The notes under the pieces: model-generated | The model's database searches: none | Told to the model about the DNA's origin: nothing | The model's input: the letters and a program-made list of their open reading frames with translations, nothing else | Shown: positions 1-15,200 of the stretch, in pieces | Numbering within the stretch: the first letter of the stretch is position 1 | Layout of the letters: every line of letters begins with the position of its first letter | Program-made: the position numbers and the translations under genes | NCBI GenBank assembly: GCA_029255685.2 | Contig: CM055316.2 | Span: 78,242,861 to 78,306,860 of the forward strand | Source: Silene conica | Taxonomy: Eukaryota; Streptophyta; Magnoliopsida; Caryophyllales; Caryophyllaceae | DNA length: 64,000 bases | Direction: 5' to 3'

Positions 1-271
1 CTTTCTAATGGTCGCATGTACAACCGTCGTAAAGTAGAATTTGTAATTGGAAAAAACGCCAATATTCCGCAAATACATTACCATTACTCCATTAGTTCTA
101 ACTTCAGCTTCACTGTTGTTTCAAAACAATACAATCAAATACAAAACTATTTACCTACAGGCTACATCCCGAGTATTTGTACCACCAATGAGCCGAGCCT
201 AATACTTTTATATACGTAAATACGTTTTTGTGGTTGCACCAAAATATACCTGTGCTCCGAGCCTCCTAGAG
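1..271. other. 3' flank of the GMI1-like gene
   Basis: This AT-rich stretch lies downstream of the minus-strand stop codon at 272-274. It presumably contains the 3' UTR and polyadenylation region. I see no further gene. The short plus-strand reading frame at 16-219 has no recognisable content. Confidence 0.5.
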
Positions 272-3200
272 CTAGAGACCGGGACTATCAAGGTCTATAG
301 GAATAGGCGATCGCTGTGATTGCGAGAGAGACATTACTTTGAGATAAGATTCATAAGAAGCCTTCTTTTCATGAAACTCATGCAAGTCTTCATCTCTTTG
401 TTGGCTCAAGTAAGTGATGGCTTCCTCGACTAAGATCAACTCTGCTTTATTATCTTCAATTTGTTGCTGCTTCTTTTTCACCATTGCGTCAACTTCTTCT
501 CGACTACTTGTTTCACAGAATGGGACTAATTGATTTTTTTCTGCAATGACCGGAAACTGAACATCCACTTCCCTGAAAGCGAAAATAACGAGTTGCTCAG
601 TAAACTCTAAACTTCAGGTGAGTGAGCACACACTTTACTAGTGAAACGAAAATTGTAACATTGTCAGTGTTGCAGAGTTACACGAGCGCTGCATCACCAC
701 ACTTTACCAGTTTGTATCCAATCGTTATGCAGAGAAGGAAATAGACGGAAATTCCAGGTAGTGAAGAGTAAGCATAGTGAAACATCAAGGTAACGAAAAC
801 ATGTAGCTTCCCAGCCACTATCTCAGTACCATGAGCTACTCAAACGTAACTGAGTTATGAGCTATGTAAGGTCACTGGTGATGATATAGGGGCTCGTGGC
901 CACTGGCCAGGGTAAAAGAGGTCTGTTGTGGCTCGGCAATAGTTTGACACATAGACTTTGACGGGAGTGACAGCCTAATGGGAAATGGACTCGACAAACT
1001 GGCTGATAAGACCCTTTAGGCTTCTGTTTTGCGAGTAATAGAAGATCGTTCAGGCTTCCATAATACTTAGAAACCACCGTTTCTTACTGTCAGGAAAACT
1101 TACGTACAACTGACCCTCTTTTCCCCGCTTTTGAGTAGGAGGCTTCTATATAAGCACTAGTGCAAAAATTATGATGATACGGTGAGGGTAAAAGAGAGAA
1201 AAAACAGAAGAACATACTTGCAGCCTAGTGTAATCAATCCACTTCCTCGCAAGATTCCTCCATCCAGAGATAAAGCACCATTTTTTGCGCACCCACAACA
1301 ATAGGCTTCTTGCATGTCCTCCTTTGTTTCATACACTTGAAGCTCACCAAAGAGTCGGTAGAATAGAGTTTCCCGAAGACCATGACCAACCGACGTCTTA
1401 GTGTTTATATGCTTCGCACTTATGTCTATCATATTGACAGCAAATCCCAGAAAACCCGGTGGAGTTGTACCATCAGGTAAACTGGGGGTTGGTAAAGACA
1501 GTCTTTTCTGAGAACCGTCCTCAACAAGCCTACCCGGAAATGCCCTGTAAAACTAATGTCAGTTTCTTCGCAGAAAGTCTAAGAGATGTAAATAGGAGGA
1601 GATGGTCTTTTGTTATACATCCATGATATTGACTTGCCTGATATCTTCAAGACATATAAATAAGTGACTGCCTCTGATACATGTCCCCAGTTCTGAAGCA
1701 ATGGAATTAAGCTCACGTTCATACATCCCCGGCCTTCTCAAAGCAGCATTTGAGCGACAAACAACAGCCAACATCTGATCTTCTCCCAAGTATTCAGCTA
1801 ATGAGCTGCATACGCAAATGAATATACAGCAAGTATTTAACTCAGCCCACTATATTGTCAACTTTGATAAACATTTTCTCACAATGCAAATAGTGAAATG
1901 ATAAGATAAATTGTTTCGATGAATCAAACATAACAAAATTTACATTGGATCTACGCGTATTTTTGAGAAATTGATGGTCAGAGTTAACATAGGTTGACCA
2001 CAAAAATCAAACTACTATAACAACAACATCAAAGCCTTAATCCCAAAATGGTTTGGGGTTAATGGTTTGGGGTTGGCTGACATGAACCTTTAGAACCGTT
2101 CATGGGTGATCACACACCTCAAAATGTGAAAATAATCAAACTAGGAAGATAAAAATGGGATTGTGGTAGTACATCACAGATTTGCTGCACAATTGTCCAG
2201 AATTATTTATCGAAAGGAAGAATCACATTACCGACTAAGGTTTTGATTAGGAGCAGTCGCAATTAGTGCAACTAATCCTACCACGTCATCCATAAACATA
2301 GAGTGCTGATCCCTCAAAGATGAATCTCTTGAAACGAAGCTGTACAAAGCTGCTGCTGACTCAACCTTGTGCTCTATTTTTTCCATCACAGCCTCTTCTA
2401 GAGATGTGCAGCATGCCATTGATAGTGATACTGGTTCCATTGTAGCTGAAAAAAAAATTCAGGATCACAGAATGAGTCAAAAGGGCTGCTATCCAGTAAA
2501 ATATTCAAGCTTTTAAAAATAAATGTTTCTACTTTCTAATTGCTAAAAGCTGTATTACCCCAACTTTCCACCAGTGTCGAGTGTTGGATACGGCTATTTG
2601 AGCGAATTTTTTAATTATTGGTCTAAAATGAAGTGTTGAAGTGCTGTGTCGGACACACGACTCGATAGCCAAGTGAAGTGTCAGAGTAACATGGGCAAAA
2701 GTGACCTGACAAATGGGTCACTCCACTGGGGTGAGGGGGAGCTATTCAAGTCGAGGAATCTATGGTACATGTCAGCTCAGGTATACATTGAGTTTTCTTA
2801 TCCTGTTTACTAATATTTTGCCATTTGTTATGCACATAAACCTAGGTAAAGTTTCGAATCAGTCATTTTTGGTGAGTTCAGGTCATGCAGGATCAGGTAA
2901 TAGCAGCGTCTTTTTCTTATTTACAGCAGACCTTGTAACTGTGACAGCTCTTCATGATCTTTGCAAATCAAGTCCTGGAATACATTTTTGCGTGAACCGA
3001 AATATTGTAGCTGATCTTCATGTTCTTTAATACGTGCAGCACACACTTTTATATCTTCCTGAAGGAGTGCCAAATATTAGACTATTAAATTGCAGTATAA
3101 GAACAATTTATGGCAACCAAATAACAAAGATCAACCAAATGATACCATAGTGCTGATTCTATTCGTTGATTTCCGGAAGCATATCTATATAAATTCCTAG

Positions 3201-6200
3201 ATAGATCTAATAGATGAATCATCTCAACCAAAACCTTAAGGCAATGGTTGAGGCCCAACTATTATTAATATTCCTAATACGCACCCTCACTCAAGAGTGG
3301 TTAGTTTGCACAGGCCCACCCATACCGTGTGCTGGTTTCCACTTCGTGGTTTTTGAGGGGTTTTGAGGTTGCCAGGATTCGAACCTGTGACCTTTGGTCA
3401 CAGCTGGCTCTGATACCATGATAGATGAACCATCTCAACCAAAACCTTAAGGTAATGGTTGAGGGCGAGGCCCAACTATTATTAATATTCCTAATAAGAT
3501 CAGTGAATTTGAGGTTAAAAAGGATTCCGACATATTCAAGATCATACCAGTATGTTGTTTGACTCAGACAGCAGTGATTTGCCTGTGCAGCCTGGGGTAA
3601 AAGGATCTACACAGGTAACCTTTGATTCGGGAGTTTTAAACATGTAATCATCATGCTTGTCATTTGAATCATAATGCCTCATTGGAGTTTCTGTGAGGAT
3701 TGGCTGTAAAGAGAACATATGTAAGTAACAGAGACCTTGTACAGAAAATCATTGATAAAAGAACTTTATATTGAAGTCAAAATTTTCATCAAATCGAATA
3801 GAGAATTAGCTTACCATGTTTTCGGAATCTTCCTGGTTATCTGTCAATATTCTTTCAGTTGAAGTAGCCATATTCTCGAACTGATTAGTTCCGGGATGAT
3901 CCATGAAACTGCCAACAGAGTTTTCAGGTGCCTTCTTTGGATCTGAAATTTGGGAGGGAGATGAAAACGCACGTTCCTGTATAGGTTGTTTGTAAACCTG
4001 TACACATAGCACTCTAGTTAACTACAGCAACATCCCAAGACACAATTTTTCTTTTGTGAGTTAGAATTTTCTTGCAGCAACATGCTCAAACAGATCTCCG
4101 AACACCAACATGGAGAAAAAAAAAATTTCAGACAATCATAGTAATCCCTCTGTCCATGAAAAAACTTCTTGATTATATTTTGGGATGTCCATGAACAAAC
4201 ATCATACTTCAGATCAGTCCCTCTTTATATGCAAGTAATTCACTTAATTGGTGATTATTTATCGTTTGAGCCCAATTTTCACCGACTCGCAATTTCAGCC
4301 ACATCGCAAAATGAGCCATAGATTTATCCATGGACGAAAGTATACCTTTTTGTCATGAACCTTTGGTGCAGTCCTGGTTGCTATAACATCCGAAACAGGA
4401 TCAGGAGCAACCTTTTCATTTGAAAATCTTTTTATGAAATCATCATTCTCCTTTGAAGCTTGAAGATCACAAGTGATATCGTATGTTTCATCTGCTGCTT
4501 GAGAAACAGCAGTCTGGGATAGCAAAGTAGGACACTGGAAAGCAAATAACAGAGTAAGCATATTCGTTAGAGACGGTCTCAAATTAATATAATGAATTCT
4601 GAAATAAAGTAATAGTGACTACTCTTTCTGTCTTGATCATTTGGTTAACTTTAACATTCATTGAGGAGTATTCTAATCAAAGGAAAACAAATGACTCAGA
4701 CGGAGGGAGTACATTATTTGTGATTCAAGAAACCACAAGGCAATTTCCAACCTTGAACTTTAGATGCAGCTCTGGGTAATGAGAGTGAACGGCCTCAATG
4801 AAGAAATTCCCTTTCCTTTTAGGAAGTGTAATAGACGGAACAACACAGCGACCTTTCTTGAAGACATATCTTGCAGAATCATTTTCTGTTGATCCTGTTC
4901 TAATTTTCAGAATGTGAGGTGGGCTATGCTTGTCATCATTGTGTATAGTATGATCAAGATTCCCATCAGGATCAACAACTTCGAAAACCACGTCTTTCAG
5001 CTTAGAACCCACATGACAAACCTCAGGTACCTAAGATCAGGATTTATGCAAAGGAACTAGTAAGAATTAAAACAAAAAAAATGCACTCCATAGTAAATTA
5101 AATTAGAGGGATCACAAGACCAACCTCTGTAACCATTCGTAGCAGTCGCTTTTGAACGTGAAATTTTTTAACCTGAAGCACTTGTTTGTTATACAGGACG
5201 GTAACAGACACTGCAAAAAACAAAGATTGAGTTATAAAATGGGGATAAGGAATATAAAATACCAAATATCCTTAAGCATACAATCCTGTTATAACATAAG
5301 AATAGTGTGACACCAGAAGCTTAAAATATCAAGTACTGTCCCGGTCAATTGTTGTCCTTTGGTTTTGGCACAAAGACCAAGGAAAGGGGAGGGAAAAGAA
5401 AGATTCCTATAGTTAGCATAGTTAGCAAAAGGAAACACTTAGTTGTCAACTGTCAACCCTTCCATCGTCAACAAGCAGCCTATGACACAGAGAAAGGTTA
5501 TTTTCAGAAAGCCCATGGTAACAAATGGGTTCTAGAACAAATGTCGGCTAGCCTAGTAGGAGTCATTGAGGAGTGGTACTCAAATATTCAAGACTGGGAT
5601 TAAAAAAGCCGCTGGTATCAGAATTGTCTTTATATCTCCATTTACACCAGAAAGAAACAAACTGCTTTAACACATGCATGTCAATATCAGGGAACCTGCA
5701 AAACATATCTTTAGATACTTATTCATGAGAACTGACCCGGATTTCCGTAGCTTTCTGTGACTTTCAAGGCACCACCAAGATCAACAAAACCTTGATCATC
5801 AACCTAGAAAAATAAACGTTACGAGTTAATAGAGTCAAAACATTACTGCAATTAAAAAACCCCATGTCAAGTACAATGTACACAGAATCATCGAACAGAA
5901 ACTGATAAGATATTTTAGCATATCGTCATAATTTTTGTACTAGCACATGCAAGTTTCTCCATTATTCTCATTGCGTCTAAAATACTGCCATTTAAAATTT
6001 AAAAGTACAGTTTTGAGTTGAGTGAAACCCATTGTGAACAGAAGACTAGAAATGTACAACAGAATGATTGTGGGGTACCTTGCGTGTTCGACCTAGTCCA
6101 TCCCTGAAACAGAACCCATGAACTTTCACTTCAACTTCTAGTCCTTCTTTGACGTGATTATTATGTCTATCAAAAATCTGATTGCACATACAACACCAAC

Positions 6201-9200
6201 ATCACGAACTGATGTGCGCAAAGCCACAAATTCATTGTTGATCAGTTTGGTCTTTTGTTCAATTATCATAATTTTGGAGTTTAAAACATACAAAATGTTT
6301 TGAAGCTCACATACCTCAAGTTTGATCTCGTCAACCACTTGTCCAGGAAGCCAACAATTGCCAGATTCTGATAAATGGAATGCTACTGATTTTGGAGCTC
6401 CAGGAAAAACTAGCCAAATAGGACAAAATAAAAGTCATAAATGCATAACGAATATGATAAACATTCGTCTACTTATTTGTCTCGAAGGTAAAGGTTTAAA
6501 AAACACTTGAATACCTCGACAGGGAATGCTGAGAATGTCTGACTTATCACATAGTGATAAAACCAAAGTAGCTTCATAACTTGGGCGAATCTTGTCTAAT
6601 TTATCAGTCATTACACGTACATTCTGCAACATTCATGGTGTATGATAACTATAGGGGTAAAGATATTCACGCTTGAAACAAGTCAAACAACAAGGAAGCC
6701 TGCATTTCACACCTTAACAGTAACTTGGAGCTTATCTGCTGACAATTCCACCATAGCTGATTTTATGGGGGAAAGTAAAATTCTATCTGACATTAACTTG
6801 CATAGTATGTCTGGGACAGAACTGAATGCCACACAGTTGCCATATCTATCATAGCGTGCAACTGAGAATGATGGATAATTTGAACCTACACTGTAAGATT
6901 AGTAATGACCCATTAGACCGTGTACTGTTGAATAGCGAAACTATTCTTGTAAAAGTTTTAGGTTCGACATTAGTAGAAGCAGATAAAGCTTTGTCACCAA
7001 AAATATAGTATATACTCCTTCCATTCTATTTGGATAATAAAAAACCATCATTTCTGGTTGTCAAACTTGTATCATCACCAAGTTTCAGTACATTTTAGAT
7101 TTGATACTGCAGAGAACTCCTATTATGACATTATACTCATCTGGATGTTCTGCATTGATAAAATAAAAATTTATGCTTTATTTAACAAAGATTGTTCCAC
7201 TCATCACCAATTGGTTTGGGGATGAAACCTCCTTTAAACTTATGAAGTGGATAGTCTCTCCACCATATGAGTGTGGCCCAACATGTTTTATACGTAATTT
7301 CTAATAGGAATATTAATAATAGTTAGGCCTCAACCATCATCTTAAGGTTTTGGTTGAGATGGTTCCTCTATCATGGTATCAGAGCGTTGGACCTCAAGCA
7401 TCACCTTAAGGTTTTGGTTGAAAATGGTTCATCTATCAATTTCACGGCTGCCAAATTTAATCTTTTATCGTGAAATTCGAGATCAGTGGTTCATTGATTC
7501 TAACCTTCAACAAACCCCTAAATTTGACAATACAAGTGGGACGGAGGGAGTATACAAGAATCAAAATAGCCTTTTAGTAGTGTTCATCGGGCGAAAGGTT
7601 CAGTGAGGCACTAACAAAAACCCAAGGCACCATAGCAACACACCTATGCCTTATGGAGGGATTTTTATATTATTTTCGAGTTCTTTTATTACGCCCCTTC
7701 CTTTCACTCCATTATCCATATCATTTACTTCTTTTCTATATGTTGCCTTGTTGCGCAAATTTCATATCAGTAAATACATAAATGTTTGAAAAATATTGTG
7801 CCTCGTCCTCGCTGCCCTCTTCGCCTCGGTGTACCTTAAGTCCTTGCCCTTTAAAAACAAAGAATAACAGCGACGCCAGGTTTGGTAGCATACCTTATAT
7901 CAAATGGAAGGGTGACATCATCTTCCAATAATTTCCATGTTTTGATCTCAGAGCAAGCTTTAACCTTTATGCTTATTTCACATCTTGTACTGGCTGAATT
8001 TTTCTGCAGAGATGTAAATTCCAATGTAGCCTAAGAATGTTAAGAAATGCAGGATAAATTGAAGAGTAAACAAGAAAAATAGATACTTACAAGTGAAAAT
8101 GAGAATGAATAAATCCCAGCCTTCTGGAACAGTTGTGGAACGAGTAAGGGAAAGATGTACAACCCGTTGCATTCCCTTCGAGAAGTATTTGCTACACTTT
8201 CTGAAAAAATATGATCAGCCTCCGGGGATTCTGTTGCTGCAGCCTTGAATGTAACGTCCATGCACATCTCATAATTCTCCTTTACAATATACTTCGGATC
8301 TAACTCATCAGTTGGCGTGGTTGAAGGGAAATTTGCAGGACGCAAAACAGCAACCACTTCTTTTGGAGGTATAAACCCCGCAGAAATTACAGCTCCAGAA
8401 GGTAATGCCTAAAATATAATCCAGGTTATCAATAGGAAAGGCGGTATAAAGCTTGGCCTTTCAAAAAGAAAAAAGAACCTTAATATTTTTACCACTCTAC
8501 ACAGCTTTGGCACAAATTCTCAAATGGCACGGTTTTAGTGAAACAATCATATATTCTCGATAAGGACACTTTTACCTGAAGGGAATTATCCTTTCTCCCC
8601 CTCGCGGAACATAAATAAAATTTAAAAAAATCGGAAGCTAGAAATTTGTACTAACCCCATCAATATCTAATGCTTTGCACTGCTTCAAACCCAGTACTTC
8701 GATAGACGAAGGCAATTTCAGATTTAGCTTCTCAACATGGCTATTCCAATCTTCATTACTAAGAGCAACACACTGCAGTCAAGAACACCCCATAAATAGG
8801 GGAGCAAACTCTTGCCCTATGTTTGGACACACATTTACGCGAGAAGGGGAGGGGAGTGAAAGGGAGCGGAGTGGACCAATCTTATTTTAATTCAAGATCT
8901 TTCCTAGGTTGAATAGATTTCAATTTGGCTTGTAGGTGAGAGAACGGATCCTTCATTTCCCTTTCCTCCAAATCCCTCAGTCTAGCTGATAACCCAAACA
9001 AAGGAATTTGTAGTCCTACCTTTGGCTCCAAATCCATCAAAACAAAGGGTTAATGAAAAAAATAAGAGGTAAGCACTAAGCATGATGCTTTAGAGTACAA
9101 ATTATCACGCATGATTTTATGTATAAGAGAAAATGTCCACCTTTCCTGAATCTATCACAGTGATAGGAACAGATATAGAGCTGTGAAGTTCCAAAGCTCC

Positions 9201-12200
9201 ATCTGTCAGCTTAGCTCCATCTTGAACCTGAACTTGCCTTGGCCTTTATGAACCATAATATCAGAAGACGTATAATATGATGAGGAGATAAAAAAAGAAC
9301 TGAAAAGAAAACACAGATTATTAATACCTGCAAATCATCCGTGCCTCCCCTGCACATTAACGGAGGTAGATGAGTAAGAAAGAACACAAAAAAGAGTTTA
9401 TTATAATATGCAAGGAATCTTCGGCTACCAGTGAAAAAACATAGTGAATTAATACAAGTTATAATCAAATGAATTCGACAGAAAATAGAGCCCTAATGTA
9501 ATGCTTGAATGCGACTTACCACCTGCGTCACCTTGGAGATTCTCAAGCAGAAAATACTCTATAGTTGCATAAGTGTTGGATTTGTGACACCCAGGACAGG
9601 CTCCTTTTAGAATCTTTATTTTCTGCCCTCTATTCCAAGATCTGCCCTTTCGTGTTACTGCCTCATGAACCCGCACAACTACATCATACGACCAGAATAA
9701 AGAGTCATTACAACATCGAAAAAAATTAAAGCTAGGCTCAATACATGGAGAGCTCTCGCCACCATCTGAAATATAATACGTAAGAAAATCATTGGCGTAA
9801 GTAATAAGTTACGCAGATACTGAATACTTCCAACAGAAATATAAAGGGTCATTGGCCAGTGCCTGCGTACTACATTGAAGTAGAACAAAAAAAGGCTACT
9901 TTAACAACCACAGGAAAAGGAAATAAAAAAAATTGTACGTCACCATTAGATGTGATGCCGAGTTCTTCTTTGTTAGCTAAATTAATAAGGACAATAGGTT
10001 CATCGTCACCACCACTAAATTCTTCATCATAATCGTTATGCATCTGATGAAGCCAAGCCTGATACTCTCTTTCAAGCTGCAGCGGTGATAATTGCTTTCC
10101 CCGTCTTAAAATTCGACATTTAATCCCTGCAATTATTGTATAGTTTCAATTGTATTGAGCAAAATATAATTAATCCCTATCTGATACATAAGGAGACACT
10201 TCAGTATGCAGTATTCACCATTACCTTTCACAGAAGGGTTTTCACCAAGTTCTTTCAAAGCTTTGTTGAAAGGGTGATGAAGTGCTAAATCAGTCTGAAC
10301 AATAAACCAGCACGTAGTTTCTTTATCAGAAAGATCACAGCAAAATTAAACTCGCAATATCACAATCAAAAAACTAAAAGGTGTCCATTTTTTTGGTGAA
10401 TGCTGATTTAATTTTGATGCATTTACGACTTTCAGTGCATCAAGATCATGAAATGACATCAGAATAGCGTGCAGTAACAGAATTATGTCACCTTTGAAGG
10501 TATTGGATTGAAACCAGCATCTGTGTCTGTAAGGATAAGCATATTCCACAAGGAAACAAAGTCAAGGTAGTACAATGTTACAGCGCTACAGCCTAAAAAA
10601 ATTACAAAGAATATATTTTCAGAACAACGAATCTTACCAATGAAGCACTTAACTCTCGAGCAACACCTCTTCAAAATTAGAAGTTTTTCGCCTCTCTTCT
10701 GTTTAGCCTTCATAAACGGCAAAATGTCCTGTAGCACATATTAAGACAGTACAGCATATCATATCTGACGACAGAATTCATGCAACTCTGAACTTTGTTT
10801 CAGAATTTTAACTTGACTAATTTTACAGTATGTAACATTGTGATAATGTGATGTGACTAATTGTACACAGTATCTGGACTATAGCTATATTTATTTGAAG
10901 ACTTAATTACCAAAGATGACATCTATTGGCAATAAGTCAGATGGGGTCAATGTAAATGGGATAGGGGTAGTGCTTATCTAAGCTTTCATCAGGTTGGCTT
11001 GCAGGATAAACAAGAGCCCCAACTCACATAATAGAACATTCGGACGTTCAGTAGACAAGTTAAATACCCTGACAAACTCCTATGACATTTAACATTTAAG
11101 ACAAAGTAAGCCCTGTGATATATCTCCCTCGGGTCCTTGTAATATGATTAGCTAACACTGGCCGCCCACCAGTTATACCAGTTATATAGTCAGCAACAAA
11201 CACTTCTATGTTCGGATAAGAAGGTAATTGATAATGAATCTCGGTAATGGAGACATTAAAGCTTGAAACACTTATTGAAATAACATACCCAGCGAGCATC
11301 AGGAAGTAGACGGCCCAACCGCCTAATGGAAATACGGCTGAATGTTTGAAAGTCGTCCTTAATTCCACAACGATCAGCATTCAGTTTTTCCAGAATTCTC
11401 TCTATGTTTTCTTTTCCCTGGACAAAGAAGATTCAGCAAGCAATCAGAAGCCATCTAGGCATTGCGGTGGATCTATGTTTAGCCTCATGTGATCCTGGGA
11501 TAAAACGCCAAGAAACTAAATTTTTTGTGTATTTTGCACAATTTTTGTTGTGCTACACAAAATTTAAATCCATGATTTATCGAACAAAAACTTACGATCT
11601 TGTTCATGATCCTGTAAAATAAATTTGGGTCTATAACTGATCTAAGGGAGGGGTGGAAGAAGAATTACACAAAACTTTGTACCTCAACAATGGGAAAGTA
11701 CACACACTTCAGCCGTGCATTAGCTTCTTTTCTACCTAAAAGCACAGTTTAAAGTTACTCCAGCATGCAGCATACTAGATACAGAATTCAGCATTAATTT
11801 AGTAATAGTGCAGGAAAATTCAACATTAATGAAAACTTGAAATCTCACTTTGGCATTTGACTGAAGCCTTGTCCTCTTCAGTTGAAAAATGGATGTCTAG
11901 AACAAAATCCGGCCCATTACACGAATGAAGATTTGTGATAGCAACTTCACCGCCATCAATTTCAGCCAAGTTTACATTATTGACCTACAACATCTCAAAT
12001 CATGAAAATGTGTGTACGGCCTATTACACGTATGAAAATGCACTGAAATACGACTGTAACATAAGACTATAAGACTCTTAATAACCAAAAATAACATAAT
12101 AGCAATAACAACAGAGATATTAGTTTACCTATCACAGAAAAAAAAAGCAGACATTAGTTTCAAAAAATTTGAGGTAGGGCTACAAACCGAAAATAAAACA

Positions 12201-15200
12201 CAATACCCATCAACCTTTGGCGGATAATTTGAGGTAAGGCCATCAACAGGGATAACAAAATCGGTCCCTAAACACAGGTAAACTAAAATGCTTTATACCA
12301 TTTTGTAGAATTTCTGTTTAAAAACCTAAAATCCCCAACATATTGGATCTTGGAAACAAAATTTCCGTGGTCCAGCCATGCTTATTAAACCCCCAACATA
12401 TTGGATCTTTAGAAATAACAGCAACAATCTTGATGGGTGGCCAAACTCAGGTGCCATGGAACCAATTAACACCAAATTATTCATATAAGAATACTATCAA
12501 AAAAGACAGTTTGGTCTATGACTTAAGAAACTCCCCTCCTTTAGGAGGTGTATACAACCTTTAAACATAACAAAAAGACTGTCTCATCACCCCAAATGTG
12601 ATATGATCTTTTAGACCCATAATATAAAATTTGGGTCTTGACATTGAATTGTTGCAGACAAGAACCAAGAGCTCAGAGTAACGGCTTTACACAGTCGCAT
12701 GAATTTGCAAATCACAAAAAAATACGACAATCAAATTGTTACAGACCTGGAATTCGACCAATGTTGAAGTCCCACCGGCTATCTCATCACACTGCACGTC
12801 AATGCACAAAAAAAATATGAAAATTAAGCATAATATCATATCAAAAAAGAGTAAAGAGCCATGGAGCAAGCACGAGAATGACCTCAAGTCGTTGTAAACT
12901 TGAATATATGAAGTGAAGTCCTACAACCTTTTCACAACCATACCTGTATATAAGGGAAATAAATGTCTTTGAGCTTGCACTGCAGTTGAAATACATCAGG
13001 AATTTTCAACTTAGGCACCATTTCAACCTACACATTGTTGTTCAAATTTTCAGAAGTCGAATGAGTTAAATTTACTGAAAACATTACATTACAATTAAGC
13101 AACACCTCCTAGTCGATTCACCTGTAAAATGCGCATTTTACATCCAGAACTCCAGGAATATAAAGAGAAGTATATTATTGATCGATACAAGGTGGCTACG
13201 AATGTGCCAAGCTTTGGGCCATAAACCAGCCAGGACACAAGTGATACAACAGTTTAATATGATACTCCCACCTTCCTGGTCAATTGTTGTGCTTTGGTTT
13301 TTGCACAAAAACCAAGGAAAGAGGGGGGCAATTTCTAAATGACAAGTGGACTAAATTGAGTGTGAATGATCAAATTGCTCATCAAGTTCATTTCTTAAAA
13401 TAGAAAGCACAACAATTGACTAAGACACCCCAAAATGGCATAGGACCACAAATGACCGGGACGGAGGGAGTATATCATTACCTGTTTAGAAGGCCACAAA
13501 TAGAAAGTAATTGAACCCCAACTCACTAACAAACGGGTACTTACTCTTTGTCTACCAATGAAATATAGAAAGGCAACTTGAAGTGTAATACCGTTTGGAA
13601 AATCAGCAACAATTATTCACAATGTAATAGAACCACCACATAAGTAAAACATGTACCTTCAAGAAGCTTCCATGCTCCGACTTCTCAAGCTCATCATCTG
13701 TTGGATCACGGATACCACCAGGAGCCTGAAATCAATTGCCGTTTCAGTCGAAGGAAAAAAGGCTTCTGGTGCCAGAAGAACATTACAAATGCTGATGTAT
13801 CCCTCTGAGTGCTATGGATATTATTAAAAGAGAAAAGAAAAAAAAAAGTTCATATTACCTTCCAATTTAAAAGAGAACTTGAACCAGCTCGTTTTAGTAA
13901 AGCATCCCTATCTAAACGTAGCCAATAGACTTTCTTTGATTCTTTTGTCTTTGCGGAGACGACAGCATGCCTAGTCAAGAAGACAGGAGTAAAAGGTAAT
14001 GCAAAAAAGGCCCTGCTGTCTGTCAATTTCAATCAACAGAAACCCATGTTCATATCATACCTCCCTAAATGCATGGACGCTATTGTTCCACCATACCCAA
14101 ACATTCCAAAGTAAGGCTGCATACAAAAACGCAAAGCACTATTATAAGATAATCCCTTTATCATTTATGTTTGTTTTTAGATCAGTTGTTGGTGTAAGAA
14201 TATACAAGCCCACCACACACAACATGCTGAAAAGGAAACATAAGCTATAGGCTCCGAAAAACTAAAACGGAATAAGTAAACTATATGCGGTGATAGACGC
14301 GAATAGCAAGTTAATTTCCATAACAGGACAACTATAAGTCTATAACGCTTCAAAATGAGTTTAAATTCACTCCTGCGTCTTACAATTTAAAATACAGGAT
14401 AATCTTGAACATTTGGAACCTCTAATCACATGTCATTGTAGCTTAAGTGCTAAAATATGTGTTTGAAGGCAAAGAAGGATGCTTGGTAGCACATATACAG
14501 TAGTGTTTTCAAATACCAACTCGAAACTCGAATTTCGACTTGAAATGTTGTCGTGCCTGCATTAGTAGTAACAAAACACTACTCCATTGATATGAGTACA
14601 ATTGATTACTGTCTACAACACAGTTGCATTTATCAATCATCTCATCTCTCTGCTGCTCTCATACACAGTACGTCTATTAATTACTTCCTCGATTCCAATC
14701 AATTCTATACATTTCACTTTTTGTACACTATTCATAAGTCGATTGAATTTTCGACATAACTTCTAATATATAACATAAAAGATATTCATGTGAGATCTTG
14801 TTTAAATTGTCTTACCGAGTACATTGTGAATATCAAAGTTTTATAGTTTTTATCGATGTGTAACTAAAGATATTAACAAAAGAAAACGGGTATTGACAAA
14901 CATGAATAAAGTAAATGTATAGAATTGATTGGAATGGAATGGAGTAAGTAGAACAAAGTGGAAGAGCAGAAAGAGAAAGGGGACGCCTAAGGGTCCAAAT
15001 AATGAACCTTGCCTTAGAGGAAGGAAACAAATAAGTTAATCAATGACATGAGCACTGGTTTTATTTACTGCGCTCGATAAAACCAATATACCTCGGAAAG
15101 AAATATGACATCAGGCACCAAAAGTACAAGAACCAGAGAAGATCTTTTCATTATAAACATTTGTAACGAATTGAATTACGGCCGCAAATAAATTAGAAAT

